Positions 9,209 through 18,439 of a DNA stretch of 64,000 bases are shown piece after piece (positions within the stretch are counted from its first letter, which is position 1; the number at the start of each line of letters is the position of its first letter). Location of the stretch: positions 3,587,001 through 3,651,000 of the forward strand of contig NZ_PHUL01000001.1 in assembly GCF_002813425.1 (NCBI RefSeq), given 5' to 3'. This DNA is from Cellulophaga sp. RHA19 (GTDB taxonomy: Bacteria; Bacteroidota; Bacteroidia; Flavobacteriales; Flavobacteriaceae). The notes beneath the pieces are model-generated. The model had not been told where the DNA came from and ran no database searches. It saw only the letters and a program-made list of their open reading frames with translations. A program made the translations under genes and the position numbers.

Positions 9209-10624
9209 TTATTTTAGCTTTTGCTGTAGTTGTTTTCTAAATTGAATTAGTATAGACTTACTTGCTTTGTCTTTAGCAATGTTTGTCCATTCGTTAGGAT
9301 CTTTTTTATGGTTATATAATTCTTCAAAACCATCTGAATATACTGTATATCTGTAGTTATTATTACGCAAAGAGTGTATGCCTTTGGCCTTAGATGTTAA
9401 AGCTGTTTTACTCCATTTTGCATTAGGGTTTTGCAATAATTTTGCTATACTTACCCCTTCTAAATCTTTTTTCTCTGGAAGATTACAAATGTCTACTAAA
9501 GTTGGATAAACATCTAACAGAGATACAATTTTTGTACTAACACCTACATTTTTAGATCTAGGGTCTACCACTAGCAATGGTGTTTTTGCTGCACGCTCCC
9601 ACAATACATTTTTAGACCAGTGTTCTTTTTCGCCTAAGTGCCATCCGTGGTCTCCCATTAAAACAATAATAGTATTATCTGCATATTTACTTTTTTGCAA
9701 TGCATTTAGTACATGACCTACACAAGCATCTGCAAAAGAAATATTTGCCAAATAGGCTCTAACTGCTTGTTTCCAGTTATTAGATTCTAATACGGATTTA
9801 TGCACTCCTTTTTTTGCCATATTATACCCCATTCTACCAACATCATTTAAATCGTTTTCTAAAACAGTTGGCAATTTAATATCATCTAAATTGTACAAAT
9901 CAAAATACTTTTTAGGGGCGTACCAAGGCAAGTGTGGTTTAAAAATACCACAAGCAACAAAAAATGGTTTTGTATGTTCTTTACTTATAAAATTTGCACA
10001 ATACTCTGCCGACTTAAAGTCGTTATTATCCTCATCTTTTACATCTGTTGCGTACCAGTCAAAAGACCTTAAAAAAGAACCTTTAACTCCGTTTTCTTTT
10101 AAATTTAAATTATGAGTATGTCTATTTTCTTCTGACGGATATACAGTACCCGCGTTGCCTATTTTTTCTTGCTGAAAAGATCCTGGATCACTACCCTCTT
10201 TTGGTTCTTTGCCACCACCTCTTGCATTATGAAAAATTTTACCTGCCGCAGCAGTTTCATACCCGTTTTCTTCAAAATATTGTGGTAATGTTACTGTGCT
10301 TTCAAAGCCTTCCATTTCTCTAAAAACTTCATTATTACCATAGACACCAGTAGTACTAGGCTGGTATCCGGTTAAAATACTGGTTCTAGAAGGGTTACAC
10401 AATGGTGCAGAACAATAAGCATTTTTAAAAACCATACCCTTTGCCGCTAACGCATCTATATTTGGTGTAATGGCTTGTTGGTTTCCGCCAAAGGCTCCTA
10501 CCCAATCGTTTAAATCATCTACCATTATAAATAAAACGTTGGGTTGTTTTTTGTTATTTTGGGCTGTTGCCATACCACAAATAAGTAGTAAACAGACTAG
10601 GATACTATTAATTTTTTTTCTCAT
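9209..10624 (-). CDS. Secreted S1 sulfatase, iduronate-2-sulfatase-like (probably S1_7)
   Basis: A 471-residue sulfatase with signal peptide (cut near GMATAQ). VDDLNDWVG, CNPSR with Cys76, AGKIFHN and MGDHGWHLGEK are the marks of the iduronate-2-sulfatase-like group, S1_7. It is a paralogue of the next gene in the operon, sharing layout and active-site elements throughout, so the pair probably arose by duplication and may serve different sulfate positions or chain ends. It starts 13 bases after the preceding sulfatase stop. Assignment to sulfatases is firm; the subfamily is from memory of the motif. Confidence 0.9.
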   Translation of the reverse strand: MRKKINSILVCLLLICGMATAQNNKKQPNVLFIMVDDLNDWVGAFGGNQQAITPNIDALAAKGMVFKNAYCSAPLCNPSRTSILTGYQPSTTGVYGNNEVFREMEGFESTVTLPQYFEENGYETAAAGKIFHNARGGGKEPKEGSDPGSFQQEKIGNAGTVYPSEENRHTHNLNLKENGVKGSFLRSFDWYATDVKDEDNNDFKSAEYCANFISKEHTKPFFVACGIFKPHLPWYAPKKYFDLYNLDDIKLPTVLENDLNDVGRMGYNMAKKGVHKSVLESNNWKQAVRAYLANISFADACVGHVLNALQKSKYADNTIIVLMGDHGWHLGEKEHWSKNVLWERAAKTPLLVVDPRSKNVGVSTKIVSLLDVYPTLVDICNLPEKKDLEGVSIAKLLQNPNAKWSKTALTSKAKGIHSLRNNNYRYTVYSDGFEELYNHKKDPNEWTNIAKDKASKSILIQFRKQLQQKLK

Positions 10625-10637
10625 TTTAAAACTTATA

Positions 10638-12044
10638 TTATTTAACTCTTATAGCTTCTTTTGCCGGGTTGTAATTGGGGTTTTGCTTCATCATTTGTGC
10701 TCCTACTGATGCTCTCCATTTCTCTAACTTCTTTTTCATTTTACGTACCTTGACTACATTAGTACTTGCAAGGTTTGTTGTTTCGTTAGGATCTGTAGTT
10801 AAGTTGTACAACTCTAATTTTCCGTCTTCAAAAAACTCTAGCAATTTCCAATTGTTATCTAAAATAGATCCGTAAGGTTTTGTTCTGTGATAGTGTGGGT
10901 AATGCCAAAACAAACTTTTTCGTTTTAATTTACTTTTTTCACCAGTAAGTATTGGTAAAAAAGACTCGCCATCTATTTCTTTAGCATTGTAATTTGTTAC
11001 ACCAACCATATCTAAAATTGTAGGGTAAAAATCTATTCCCATAACCGGTACAGCAGATGTAGTGCCAGGTGCTATATTATTGGCCCATTTTACTATTAAA
11101 GGTTCTCTTACTCCGCCTTCATACCCGTAGCCCTTGTACCCTCTTAACCCGTTTGTGGTTTGGTCATAATTACCGCCATTATCTCCTGTTAAAATAACAA
11201 TGGTATTATTTGCAATACCAAGCACATTTAACTTGTCTAGTATTTTACCAACACTAACATCTAACCTTTCTACCATTGCAGCCCTAGTTGCACTAACATA
11301 TTCGTTTTTAGTATTTACAAAAGTGCTAGATTTTTTCTTGTATTTTTTTACCGTAGCCTTAGGTGCCATAACCGGACCGTGTATTGTGTAATATGAAAAA
11401 TACAGTAAAAAGGGATCTTTTTTAGATACCGTATCTAAATACGTTATTGCTGCGTTGGTTAACTTGTCGGTTAAAAAATCGTTTTTTTTACCATTATCTA
11501 AATTAGGCATATCAAAAGGAGAAAAATATTTACCTCTACCTTTAGGTTGCCCCCATTCTCTACCACCAACGTTTATATCAAAACCGTGGTTTGTTGGGTA
11601 ATGCTCATTAAAATTTTGCTTACCTGTAGGCATTAAATGCCATTTACCAAAAAAAGCAGTTGAGTAGCCTTGTTCTTTTAATACCTCTGGCAGTAATTTT
11701 TCTTTATGTTCTAATTGCTTATTCCAGTTTGGCACTGCTAGTTTAGCATATGCATAATTATGACCACCAATCCAGTCTGTTAGTTTCAATTTTGCAGGGT
11801 ATTTACCTGCCAAAATTGCTGCCCTACTAGGAGAACATACGGTACTAGCTGCATAGCCGTTTACAAACAACATTCCGTCTTTACTTAGTTTATCAATATT
11901 TGGTGTTTCATTAAACGTAGCACCATAACAGCCAAAATCTCCCCAACCAACATCATCTACCAGCAAAAAAACAATATTAGGTTTATTAGATTGAGAAAAT
12001 AAAAGAAAGGGCAAAAAGCAAAGTATAGATGTTATAATTTTCAT
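10638..12044 (-). CDS. Secreted S1-family sulfatase
   Basis: A 468-residue sulfatase with signal peptide (cut near LLFSQS). LVDDVGWGD, CSPSR with Cys70, GKYPAKLKLTDWIGG after the activation site, AFFGKWHLMP and LTGDNGG are all present. The KYPxxLxLTDWIxG segment resembles S1_16-type arylsulfatases of Bacteroidota, but I do not claim the subfamily. It lies 11 bases after GH27, the first gene of the operon, and probably desulfates galactose before or after alpha-galactose removal. Confidence 0.9.
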   Translation of the reverse strand: MKIITSILCFLPFLLFSQSNKPNIVFLLVDDVGWGDFGCYGATFNETPNIDKLSKDGMLFVNGYAASTVCSPSRAAILAGKYPAKLKLTDWIGGHNYAYAKLAVPNWNKQLEHKEKLLPEVLKEQGYSTAFFGKWHLMPTGKQNFNEHYPTNHGFDINVGGREWGQPKGRGKYFSPFDMPNLDNGKKNDFLTDKLTNAAITYLDTVSKKDPFLLYFSYYTIHGPVMAPKATVKKYKKKSSTFVNTKNEYVSATRAAMVERLDVSVGKILDKLNVLGIANNTIVILTGDNGGNYDQTTNGLRGYKGYGYEGGVREPLIVKWANNIAPGTTSAVPVMGIDFYPTILDMVGVTNYNAKEIDGESFLPILTGEKSKLKRKSLFWHYPHYHRTKPYGSILDNNWKLLEFFEDGKLELYNLTTDPNETTNLASTNVVKVRKMKKKLEKWRASVGAQMMKQNPNYNPAKEAIRVK

Positions 12045-12055
12045 ATAAATTGTGG

Positions 12056-13660
12056 TTATTTAGCAGTTGTAACTTTTACAAAAATTACTCCGTGCCTAGG
12101 TACACTAGCAGAAAACTGATTGGTAAACTCTCCAATATCTTTTTGTCTCCAAACATCTCTAAAATTTTGAGGCCCAGAAATACCTAACAACTCCCAATTT
12201 ACAGTAATAGTTTGTTCTTTATTTTTTAGATTAAAAAGGCCAATTGCTTTGCTACCGTCTGATAATTCTTTAACTACAATCTCCATAGTATCATCATAAA
12301 AAACAGTTTTTCCTGGTATTGCTACTTCATCTTGATGAATTGCTAATACCTCAGAATTGGTTACTAAATTAACCGTAAACTTATCCATAGTTTCTATAGG
12401 GCAACCAATTAATAATGGTGCTGCCCATAAAGACCAAAGTGATACGTGAGAGTATTGCTCATCTGCAGTTAGGCGAGACGGTTGCGGATTTTTACTTCTA
12501 GTGTTTACCTCACCAATAACTAACATATCTGGGTCTGGAAAATGGCCTGGAGCGCCAGCAAAACCTTTTTCTAACCAGTTTCTGTGTGCAACCCACTCAT
12601 CTCTTATACTTTTATGACTTCCTTTTCCGCCCCACCTATCTTTTAAATCTCCATCTGTTCTAAAACAATTTACAATTTCGCCAAATAGTGCTGCATTTTC
12701 TATAGGAGCCGTGTTGCTTAATGAATATACAATGTCTCTATTACTCTTTATTAATGCATTAGCCATACGTATGGTACTTTCTGGCTCATTAGGGTTCCAA
12801 TCATACTTTAAATAATCTATACCCCAATCTGTCCATTGTGCCACATCATTTTCATCAAAAGTATATGTAGCTACTCTGGTAAATGTTCGTTTCTTTTTTA
12901 GTTTTTTATCGTTCATTGTTTGGTCCCAATATCCGTCTTTAGTATCACTAGAACCACCAATATAGCCTGCATATGTAGTTACCCACGGAGATGAATAAAT
13001 ACCAACTTTTAATCCCATTTCATGAATTTTAGTTGCCATTGCCTGCATATTTGGAAACTTGACAGAATCTGCTAAAATACCATGATGTTTACCACCTCTG
13101 TGAGATTGCCAACCATCGTCTACATTTATATAGCTCCACCCATAATTTGCTAGGCCTTTGTTAACCATTGCTTGCGCAGATGCAATTACATTTTTTTGTG
13201 TAACATCTGGTCCCCAACAGTTCCAACTATTCCAGCCCATAGGCGGAGTTAAACAAATGGTTTCACCCACTACAATTGTAAAGTTCTTTTTTTGTTCTCC
13301 TTTTTTATTTTTAGCAACAAATGTTAGCGCATAATCTCTTTTTTGCAGATTTTTAATAACACCACTTATTACACCTGTTTCTGTATTTAATTTTAAACCT
13401 GCAGGCAATCCTTTTACGGCAAACTCCATTGGTCTTTTTCCTGTTACAGGTATGCTATATAAAAACTGAGATCCTGGGCGTACGCCAAACACTGTTGGTC
13501 CGTTTATATTAGGACTAGTACTTGCCTTGGGAGTTAAAATGTATTTACCTTTTGGGTTTTTAGGTTGATACACTTTTTGTTCTTCTTTAGTATTACAAGA
13601 AACAATTAGAGTAAAGCATACTAATAAACAAAGAATATTAGTGTATGACGTATTTATCAT
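12056..13660 (-). CDS. GH27 alpha-galactosidase with N-terminal Ig-like domain, lipoprotein
   Basis: A 534-residue lipoprotein (lipobox LIVSC, Cys22). Residues about 57-132 form a putative Ig domain (FGVRPGSQFLYSIPVTG...LPAGL...TGVISG, He_PIG type). The GH27 barrel starts with PPMGWNSWNCWG near 139; LKYDW holds the nucleophile Asp287 and FRTDGDLKD the acid/base, probably Asp338. YINVDDGWQ and GIYSSPW are also family signatures. GH27 enzymes remove terminal alpha-galactose. It is the first gene of the sulfatase/GH operon and so likely marks its promoter, in the 13.66-13.77 kb stretch. An alpha-galactosidase fits a galactan with D-galactose rather than anhydrogalactose as the alpha-linked unit. 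Confidence 0.9.
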   Translation of the reverse strand: MINTSYTNILCLLVCFTLIVSCNTKEEQKVYQPKNPKGKYILTPKASTSPNINGPTVFGVRPGSQFLYSIPVTGKRPMEFAVKGLPAGLKLNTETGVISGVIKNLQKRDYALTFVAKNKKGEQKKNFTIVVGETICLTPPMGWNSWNCWGPDVTQKNVIASAQAMVNKGLANYGWSYINVDDGWQSHRGGKHHGILADSVKFPNMQAMATKIHEMGLKVGIYSSPWVTTYAGYIGGSSDTKDGYWDQTMNDKKLKKKRTFTRVATYTFDENDVAQWTDWGIDYLKYDWNPNEPESTIRMANALIKSNRDIVYSLSNTAPIENAALFGEIVNCFRTDGDLKDRWGGKGSHKSIRDEWVAHRNWLEKGFAGAPGHFPDPDMLVIGEVNTRSKNPQPSRLTADEQYSHVSLWSLWAAPLLIGCPIETMDKFTVNLVTNSEVLAIHQDEVAIPGKTVFYDDTMEIVVKELSDGSKAIGLFNLKNKEQTITVNWELLGISGPQNFRDVWRQKDIGEFTNQFSASVPRHGVIFVKVTTAK

Positions 13661-13961
13661 TGGTGGTTTGTTTAAAATTGGTGTTGCTAAGTAACAAATA
13701 AGAGCAGGCGTAAATGTTTCTCTTAGTCAAACTTTTGTATCCTAACGTGCATTTTTAAGGTATACAGCATAAAAAAGTGCGACTGTAATTTACTTACAGG
13801 CACACTTTATATAAATTGTACCATTTAAGATGTACAAAAATACTTAGCAATCGTCTTTGCTATTCATAAGTCATTAAACAAAATTTTGTCTGATTTTTCT
13901 AGCTGTATTGTATTTACTTCAACTTGTTTTTACTCAACTTAATGTTTAATTTATAAAAACA
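13661..13961. other. Intergenic stretch between GH27 and ridA
   Basis: About 300 bases without a gene. It contains a terminator hairpin for ridA near 13.79 kb and, downstream on the minus strand (13661-13770), presumably the promoter of the GH27 operon; I see no clear TTG/TAnnTTTG promoter pair there. Nothing else is recognisable. Confidence 0.6.
13771..13808 (-). terminator. Terminator hairpin downstream of ridA
   Basis: On the minus strand AAAGTG and CTGTAA pair with TTACAG and CACTTT around a five-base loop, with a symmetric three-base internal loop, and the stem runs into a T-tract (CACTTTTTT). It lies about 150 bases after the ridA stop. Confidence 0.7.
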
Positions 13962-14351
13962 TTACCTTACTACGGTAGCCTCTAATTCTACCTTTAATGT
14001 TTCAAAAAGACTTTGTACTTCTAATAAAGTACTTGCTTGTTTTATATTGTGTTTTGTTATCCAATTTTGAAAAATATCAAAACAAGAAAAAAATTCTTCT
14101 GTAGACGTAGTGTATATATTTAACCTAACAATATTTTTACACTCATAACCAGCATCTTTAATTACCTGTTCTAAATTTTTAATAGATGCACTTACTTGAC
14201 TTTTCATATCTTCAGCACTAGATTTCCCATTAGAATCTATTGCTGTTTGCCCTGCTATGTATAAAGTTCCTTCTGCCCTAGCTACTTCAACTGCTTGTAC
14301 ATAACCTCTATCATTTTGCCATTGCCAAGGGTTAATTACTTGTTTTTTCAT
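13962..14351 (-). CDS. RidA/YjgF-YER057c family protein
   Basis: A 129-residue cytosolic protein of the RidA (enamine/imine deaminase) superfamily: LYIAGQTAID (31-40), KNLEQVIKDAGYE (58-70), NIVRLNIYTT and a final beta strand VELEATVV. Length is normal. In active RidA proteins an arginine in the PxR segment before the last strand binds the substrate carboxylate; here the corresponding stretch reads ASTLLEV (106-112) with no arginine, so deaminase activity is doubtful and it may be one of the Rid subgroups with another role. A Crp/Fnr regulator gene lies 94 bases upstream on the same strand. It is not clearly linked to the polysaccharide locus. Confidence 0.85.
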   Translation of the reverse strand: MKKQVINPWQWQNDRGYVQAVEVARAEGTLYIAGQTAIDSNGKSSAEDMKSQVSASIKNLEQVIKDAGYECKNIVRLNIYTTSTEEFFSCFDIFQNWITKHNIKQASTLLEVQSLFETLKVELEATVVR

Positions 14352-14445
14352 CTGTTTTTATGTTTTGTGATTACACCACAAATATTTTAAATAATACTAT
14401 TGTTGGTGCGTGATAAACATCACAATTATAAAAAAGAAGAAATTT

Positions 14446-15009
14446 TTAAGATGATAACCTACTAAGTGTTTCTCGTGACACACCTAAATAAGAAGCTAAA
14501 AGAGTTTTAGGTACTCTTTGAAACAAAATTGGTTGTTGCTTTAACAACTGTACATAACGCTCCTTTGCATTTGAGGTTAAAAAAGATAAAATCCTGTTTT
14601 GTGAGGCTATGTGTCCTGAGTGAGATTTTTTAAGAAAAAAACGCTCTATCTTAGGCATTTTAGAAGATAATTTATAATAATTTTTAAGACTAATTGAATA
14701 CACCTCAGTATCCTCTACACATTGCAATGACATTTTTGCTTTGGTTTGCTCAAAATAGGCTAAAAAATCACTTTCCCACCAGTCTTCCATTGCAAAAGAT
14801 ACTATATGTTGTTTACCATTTGCATCGTTAAATACTAATTTTAAGAGTCCCGAAATAACAAAATAACAATGGTTTACATCTTCGCCTTCTTGAATAAGAA
14901 ACTCATTCTTTTTATATTTTTCAATATTAAAATGAGATAACACAAAACTAAACTCGTTATCAGAAAGAGGAATTAATTTTACTATGTGTTCTTTTAATTT
15001 GTTCTTCAT
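14446..15009 (-). CDS. Crp/Fnr family transcriptional regulator
   Basis: A 187-residue regulator: cyclic-nucleotide-binding-type beta barrel (about 20-115; FLIQEGEDVNHCYFVISGLLKL) followed by a dimer helix and a winged helix at the end (TLLASYLGVSRETLSRL). The usual Arg-Ser cAMP contact is not evident, and Bacteroidota members of this group often respond to other signals. No iron-sulfur cysteine cluster typical of Fnr is seen. It is upstream of ridA with a 94-base gap and may control that gene; this is an inference from position. Confidence 0.88.
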   Translation of the reverse strand: MKNKLKEHIVKLIPLSDNEFSFVLSHFNIEKYKKNEFLIQEGEDVNHCYFVISGLLKLVFNDANGKQHIVSFAMEDWWESDFLAYFEQTKAKMSLQCVEDTEVYSISLKNYYKLSSKMPKIERFFLKKSHSGHIASQNRILSFLTSNAKERYVQLLKQQPILFQRVPKTLLASYLGVSRETLSRLSS

Positions 15010-15099
15010 TAGGCAATAACTTCTATTTTATAAATTAATACTGAATAAAATTATAATAGCTAAACACTAGGTTACACTTATAAAAGAACTCAGCAAAAC

Positions 15100-15864
15100 C
15101 TAGTTCCACATACCATTAGATTCTGTTAAAATTATTGGTGTGTTATCTGTAACTAGTATTGTTTGCTCGTGCTGTGTTACGTATCCTCCTTTATTACCAA
15201 CCAAAGTCCAACCATCTTTTAACTCTACAGCAACAGTAGATTTTGTAGAGATAAAAGTCTCTATTGCAACGGTAGTATTTTTTTTAAATCTCTCACGATT
15301 AGTTCTAACTCTATAATTCAAAATATTTTCAGGTTCTTCATGCAAACTTCTACCTACTCCGTGGCCTGCTAAATTTTTAATTACTTTAAAACCAGATTTC
15401 TTAGCCTCGGACTCTATTAAGTGTCCAATGTCTGCTATTTTTACTCCTCCTTTAATATTTGTAATTGCTTTGTGTAATATATTTTTAGAAGCATCTACAA
15501 GTGGTTGGTGATTATGAATATCCTCACCAATAACAAAAGAACCACCATTGTCTGACCAAAATCCGTTTAACTCCGCAGAAACATCAATATTTATTAAATC
15601 TCCTTCTTTTAGTATTTTATTTTTAGACGGAATACCGTGAGCAGCTTCTTTATTTACACTTATACAAGCGTAACCAGGAAAGCCATAAGTCTCATAAGGA
15701 GCAGATTTAGCTCCATAGCGCTTTAATATTTCTCCGCCATAAGCATCTAATTCTTTAGTAGACATACCAACTTTAGCATACTCTTTCATTAATTTTAGTG
15801 TAGTTCCAACAACTTCACTAACTTTTATCATTCCTAGTAATTCTGATTCTGTTGTTATAGACAT
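15100..15864 (-). CDS. map: Methionine aminopeptidase, type I-like
   Basis: A 254-residue cytosolic metallopeptidase that removes the first methionine of proteins. All five metal ligands can be seen: Asp94 (INIDVS), Asp105 (WSDNGG), His168 (AGHGVG), Glu202 (VAIETF) and Glu233 (HEQTIL). The GDTS-like sequence around the second Asp is changed to SDNGG, and the protein lacks an amino-terminal zinc-finger extension. This form of the enzyme is often a second, non-ribosomal-locus copy; the main map gene usually lies beside the ribosomal protein genes. A seven-base inverted repeat (15067-15103) overlaps its stop codon. Confidence 0.88.
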   Translation of the reverse strand: MSITTESELLGMIKVSEVVGTTLKLMKEYAKVGMSTKELDAYGGEILKRYGAKSAPYETYGFPGYACISVNKEAAHGIPSKNKILKEGDLINIDVSAELNGFWSDNGGSFVIGEDIHNHQPLVDASKNILHKAITNIKGGVKIADIGHLIESEAKKSGFKVIKNLAGHGVGRSLHEEPENILNYRVRTNRERFKKNTTVAIETFISTKSTVAVELKDGWTLVGNKGGYVTQHEQTILVTDNTPIILTESNGMWN

Positions 15865-15941
15865 TCTTCTTTTTTTTATGAGTTACAAGAGTTTGCTTGT
15901 TTGTTGTTGGACGTTTAGCGCTATACTTTACTGGTATTTTT

Positions 15942-16856
15942 TTATTCTAGCATCCAATTAATTAAATCTTTTTTATTGACTATTGCCCAGGAATGCGGAT
16001 GCCTTTCTCCATTTGCTCTATACCCTCGGTTTTTTGTTTTTATCAATTCAATAGTATCTTCTCCAAATTCTATCATTAACTTTTCTGATAATTTTTGAAT
16101 GTAAAAGGCATTTAAATCTTCATATTCATTTTTTGCATATTCTTTCCACCACTCTACGTCAGGTTCTGTATATAACCTAACTTTTAAATTTTTTAATCCT
16201 TTTAAATTATTAATATTTTCGGTTTTAAATGTATAGGGAGAATATTGCTCATACTTAGTTATCTGGTCTGTAGATGGATTTCCAAATTCTTCATCAAACA
16301 TATTCTTAATCCAAGTAGATTCTTGAACAGATGACACAGAAAAATTAAGCTTTAAATTCTTTTCTGCAGTTGTATAAAGACCAAGAAGGTCTATTGGTGA
16401 ATCTACAATAAAAGCACCTTTGGGTTTAATTTCACTTTTATGAACCACAAGGTAATTGCTAATTAGCAGACTTACATTTCCTCCGCTTGAAAACCCTCCT
16501 ATGAAAATGTTTTTTTTTGATAATCCATGTTCCTTTATTATTCTTGCTAATTGGTCTGCTAGTTCTTGTTTTTCTTTTTTGTTTAAATACAAACGTTGAT
16601 TTAAATTCATTGCTAAAACCGAATAGTTATTTTTTACACTTAGTTCGGCAATTTTAAATTCAGACAATGTGTTTTCTGCATCGCAAGGAAAGCAGGGAAA
16701 TAAAATTAATAAGCCATCTTGCTTTTTGGCCTTAACAAGCTCAAAATAAGAAGTTTTTATAACCTCGCTTTTTACTTCTTTAGTCTTATTATCTTTTTTA
16801 GACTCGCCTTTACAAGAAGTTACAATTAAAAGTAAAATTATAATGTATTTTGTCAT
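15942..16856 (-). CDS. Lipoprotein alpha/beta hydrolase-like protein
   Basis: A 304-residue probable lipoprotein (lipobox VTSC, Cys15). GGFSSGG around Ser123 is a nucleophile elbow (GxSxG), Asp in LYTEPDVEWW and His in RHPHSW near the end would complete a catalytic triad. Before the elbow an LILFPCFPCDA strand-turn is in the oxyanion-hole position and carries an unusual CFPC pair. Serine hydrolase/esterase is the likely class; the substrate is unknown. It is separate from the map gene by 77 bases and not obviously in an operon. Confidence 0.65.
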   Translation of the reverse strand: MTKYIIILLLIVTSCKGESKKDNKTKEVKSEVIKTSYFELVKAKKQDGLLILFPCFPCDAENTLSEFKIAELSVKNNYSVLAMNLNQRLYLNKKEKQELADQLARIIKEHGLSKKNIFIGGFSSGGNVSLLISNYLVVHKSEIKPKGAFIVDSPIDLLGLYTTAEKNLKLNFSVSSVQESTWIKNMFDEEFGNPSTDQITKYEQYSPYTFKTENINNLKGLKNLKVRLYTEPDVEWWKEYAKNEYEDLNAFYIQKLSEKLMIEFGEDTIELIKTKNRGYRANGERHPHSWAIVNKKDLINWMLE

Positions 16857-17107
16857 TTTTTTAATTGTAACTAAGGCATTTACATCTAATTATTCTTAGG
16901 TTAGTTTAATTATTTTTAATGGTTTTGTTTATATAACCTTACGCATTTTAACATCTAAAATAGTAATAAAAAGCCGATTAAAAAAGTAGTAAATACAGAC
17001 ACGCTAAGCTTTACAAGCAAGCCATAATTAGTAATAATTTACCGCTGGTAATTTATAGTGGTTTTTGTATATTTACAATAGATTTTACACGCTAAAAATT
17101 GCCATAT

Positions 17108-17707
17108 ATGACGTTTTACAACAAGTTAAAATGGATACTAGGAATCTTAATGATTTTTGTCTTAATAATTGCAACAAATTTAATAGACAAAAATAATTTT
17201 GTGCGTGTTCGTGATTCTGTTGTAACAATTTATGAAGACAGGTTAATTGCAAATGATCTCATTTTTGAAATGCTCCAATTAGTTCAGGAGAAAGAAATTG
17301 CAGTTGCTGTATCTGATTCTACTTTTTTTAAAGATAAAAATTTAAAAGTCAACACTAATCTGCAGTCTTTGGTTTCTAGGTTTGAGCAAACAAAACTTAC
17401 AACGCAAGAAACAAAGGTGTTTGATAGTTATAAAAATAACCTTAAGACGTTAATAAAATCTGAAAGTCAATTTTTAAGTACAGGTCATAATAACAAGTCT
17501 AAAGTTGTTGCTCAACTAAAAAAAATAAAGACAAATCTTAGCGATTTATCAAAAATTCAGTTGAATGAAGGAAGTAGGCAAATGTTAATTAGTAAACGTG
17601 CTGTAGATACTGTAGAGTTGTTTACACAAATTGAAATTTATTTTCTGGTTCTTTTGGCTATCATCATACAAATAATAGTAATGTACAACCCTAAAGAAAA
17701 AGCTTAA
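17108..17707 (+). CDS. Two-TM four-helix-bundle (MCP-sensor-like) protein
   Basis: A 199-residue membrane protein. The open frame could start at a TTG at 17099, but the ATG at 17108 is preferred. A membrane helix at about 6-25 is followed by a periplasmic helical region (about 30-165, with RVRDSVVTIYEDRLIANDLIFEM and repeated heptads) and a second membrane helix at about 174-192, leaving a tail of only a few residues. This is the layout of a four-helix-bundle chemoreceptor sensor domain without any signalling module. Such stand-alone proteins occur in Bacteroidota; the function is unknown. It is one of few plus-strand genes and ends in a convergent terminator. Confidence 0.7.
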   Translation: MTFYNKLKWILGILMIFVLIIATNLIDKNNFVRVRDSVVTIYEDRLIANDLIFEMLQLVQEKEIAVAVSDSTFFKDKNLKVNTNLQSLVSRFEQTKLTTQETKVFDSYKNNLKTLIKSESQFLSTGHNNKSKVVAQLKKIKTNLSDLSKIQLNEGSRQMLISKRAVDTVELFTQIEIYFLVLLAIIIQIIVMYNPKEKA

Positions 17708-17740
17708 GTGTTATTATAGCACTGTGCTAAAATAAACACT
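17707..17740. terminator. Bidirectional terminator hairpin between convergent genes
   Basis: AGTGTTATTATAGCAC pairs with GTGCTAAAATAAACACT with one bulge, starting on the last base of the plus-strand stop codon. It sits between two convergent genes; T-rich sequence follows on the plus side. Confidence 0.7.
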
Positions 17741-17766
17741 TTTGCATACTATTACTCGTAGATATT

Positions 17767-18237
17767 TTACGTTATAATTAATTCTACTGTTACAGTAAAA
17801 TATTCAATTTTATCTCTGTCGTGTTCTAAATTAATAGTATTTTTTGATTTATCTATTTTTTCTCCAGAGGCAAACATACTAATAACGGCAGAACAATAAG
17901 GATCAATTTTCTCAAATTCTGGGTGTTCAAATTGTCCGTATACACCAGCATTGTCCCATCCACAACAAGCCCATTTTAAATTTCCCATTCCATAATTTTC
18001 TTTAAGGAAATCTTCTACTATTTTAGATTTATTTCCACGTACTCTGTAAGTAGCTCTATAAATTATTTGACTGTTTTTTACTTCTTCACATTTTACAAAT
18101 TCTAACTCTTTATGTGTTATTGCATAAGCTTCTAATAAATTACACTTAAGTTCTGTTTTTGAATTAACAAACTTATTTGAGAAACCAAAAATTAGAACTG
18201 TAGAAGAAAGCAGTATATATTTTAGAATTGAATTCAT
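17767..18237 (-). CDS. Exported hypothetical protein with CCGWDN motif
   Basis: A 156-residue protein if started at the ATG at 18237 (a TTG lies eight codons further up). The amino end is a signal peptide or anchor (MNSILKYILLSSTVLIFGFS). Mature features: ITHKELEFVKCEE, YRATYRVRG, LKWACCGWDNAG with adjacent cysteines, and a carboxy strand EYFTVTVELI. I do not recognise the family with certainty; the cysteine-rich CCGWDN turn resembles small DUF lipoproteins of Bacteroidota. It opens a run of single genes separated by structured gaps. Confidence 0.6.
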   Translation of the reverse strand: MNSILKYILLSSTVLIFGFSNKFVNSKTELKCNLLEAYAITHKELEFVKCEEVKNSQIIYRATYRVRGNKSKIVEDFLKENYGMGNLKWACCGWDNAGVYGQFEHPEFEKIDPYCSAVISMFASGEKIDKSKNTINLEHDRDKIEYFTVTVELIIT

Positions 18238-18364
18238 TTTGTTTTTTATTAGTAGTAACAACTTTGTATATAGTTATTAACAATTTAAGTTCAATATATT
18301 CATCGACAAATTTGTTTCAATTTTATTGCTTAATCCTAACATTAAATATAACAAACGTTGTTGA

Positions 18365-18396
18365 CCTAAAAATCTGATAAGATTTTAGTAAGTAGG
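18365..18396. repeat. Hairpin in the gap between the parE remnant and the CCGWDN gene
   Basis: CCTAAAAATCT and AGATTTTAG(TAAGTAGG) form a stem with a GATA loop, directly after an AACGTTGTTGACC sequence that resembles the ends of the other gap elements in this region. Confidence 0.5.
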
Positions 18397-18439
18397 CACT
18401 AACTAGCAATTAATTTAATATGGTGTTGTGTGCAGTTTT

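Noticed and set aside
13774-13808. Palindrome considered as an operator for the GH27 promoter.
   Set aside because: The stem runs into a T-tract on the minus strand, so it is better explained as the ridA terminator.
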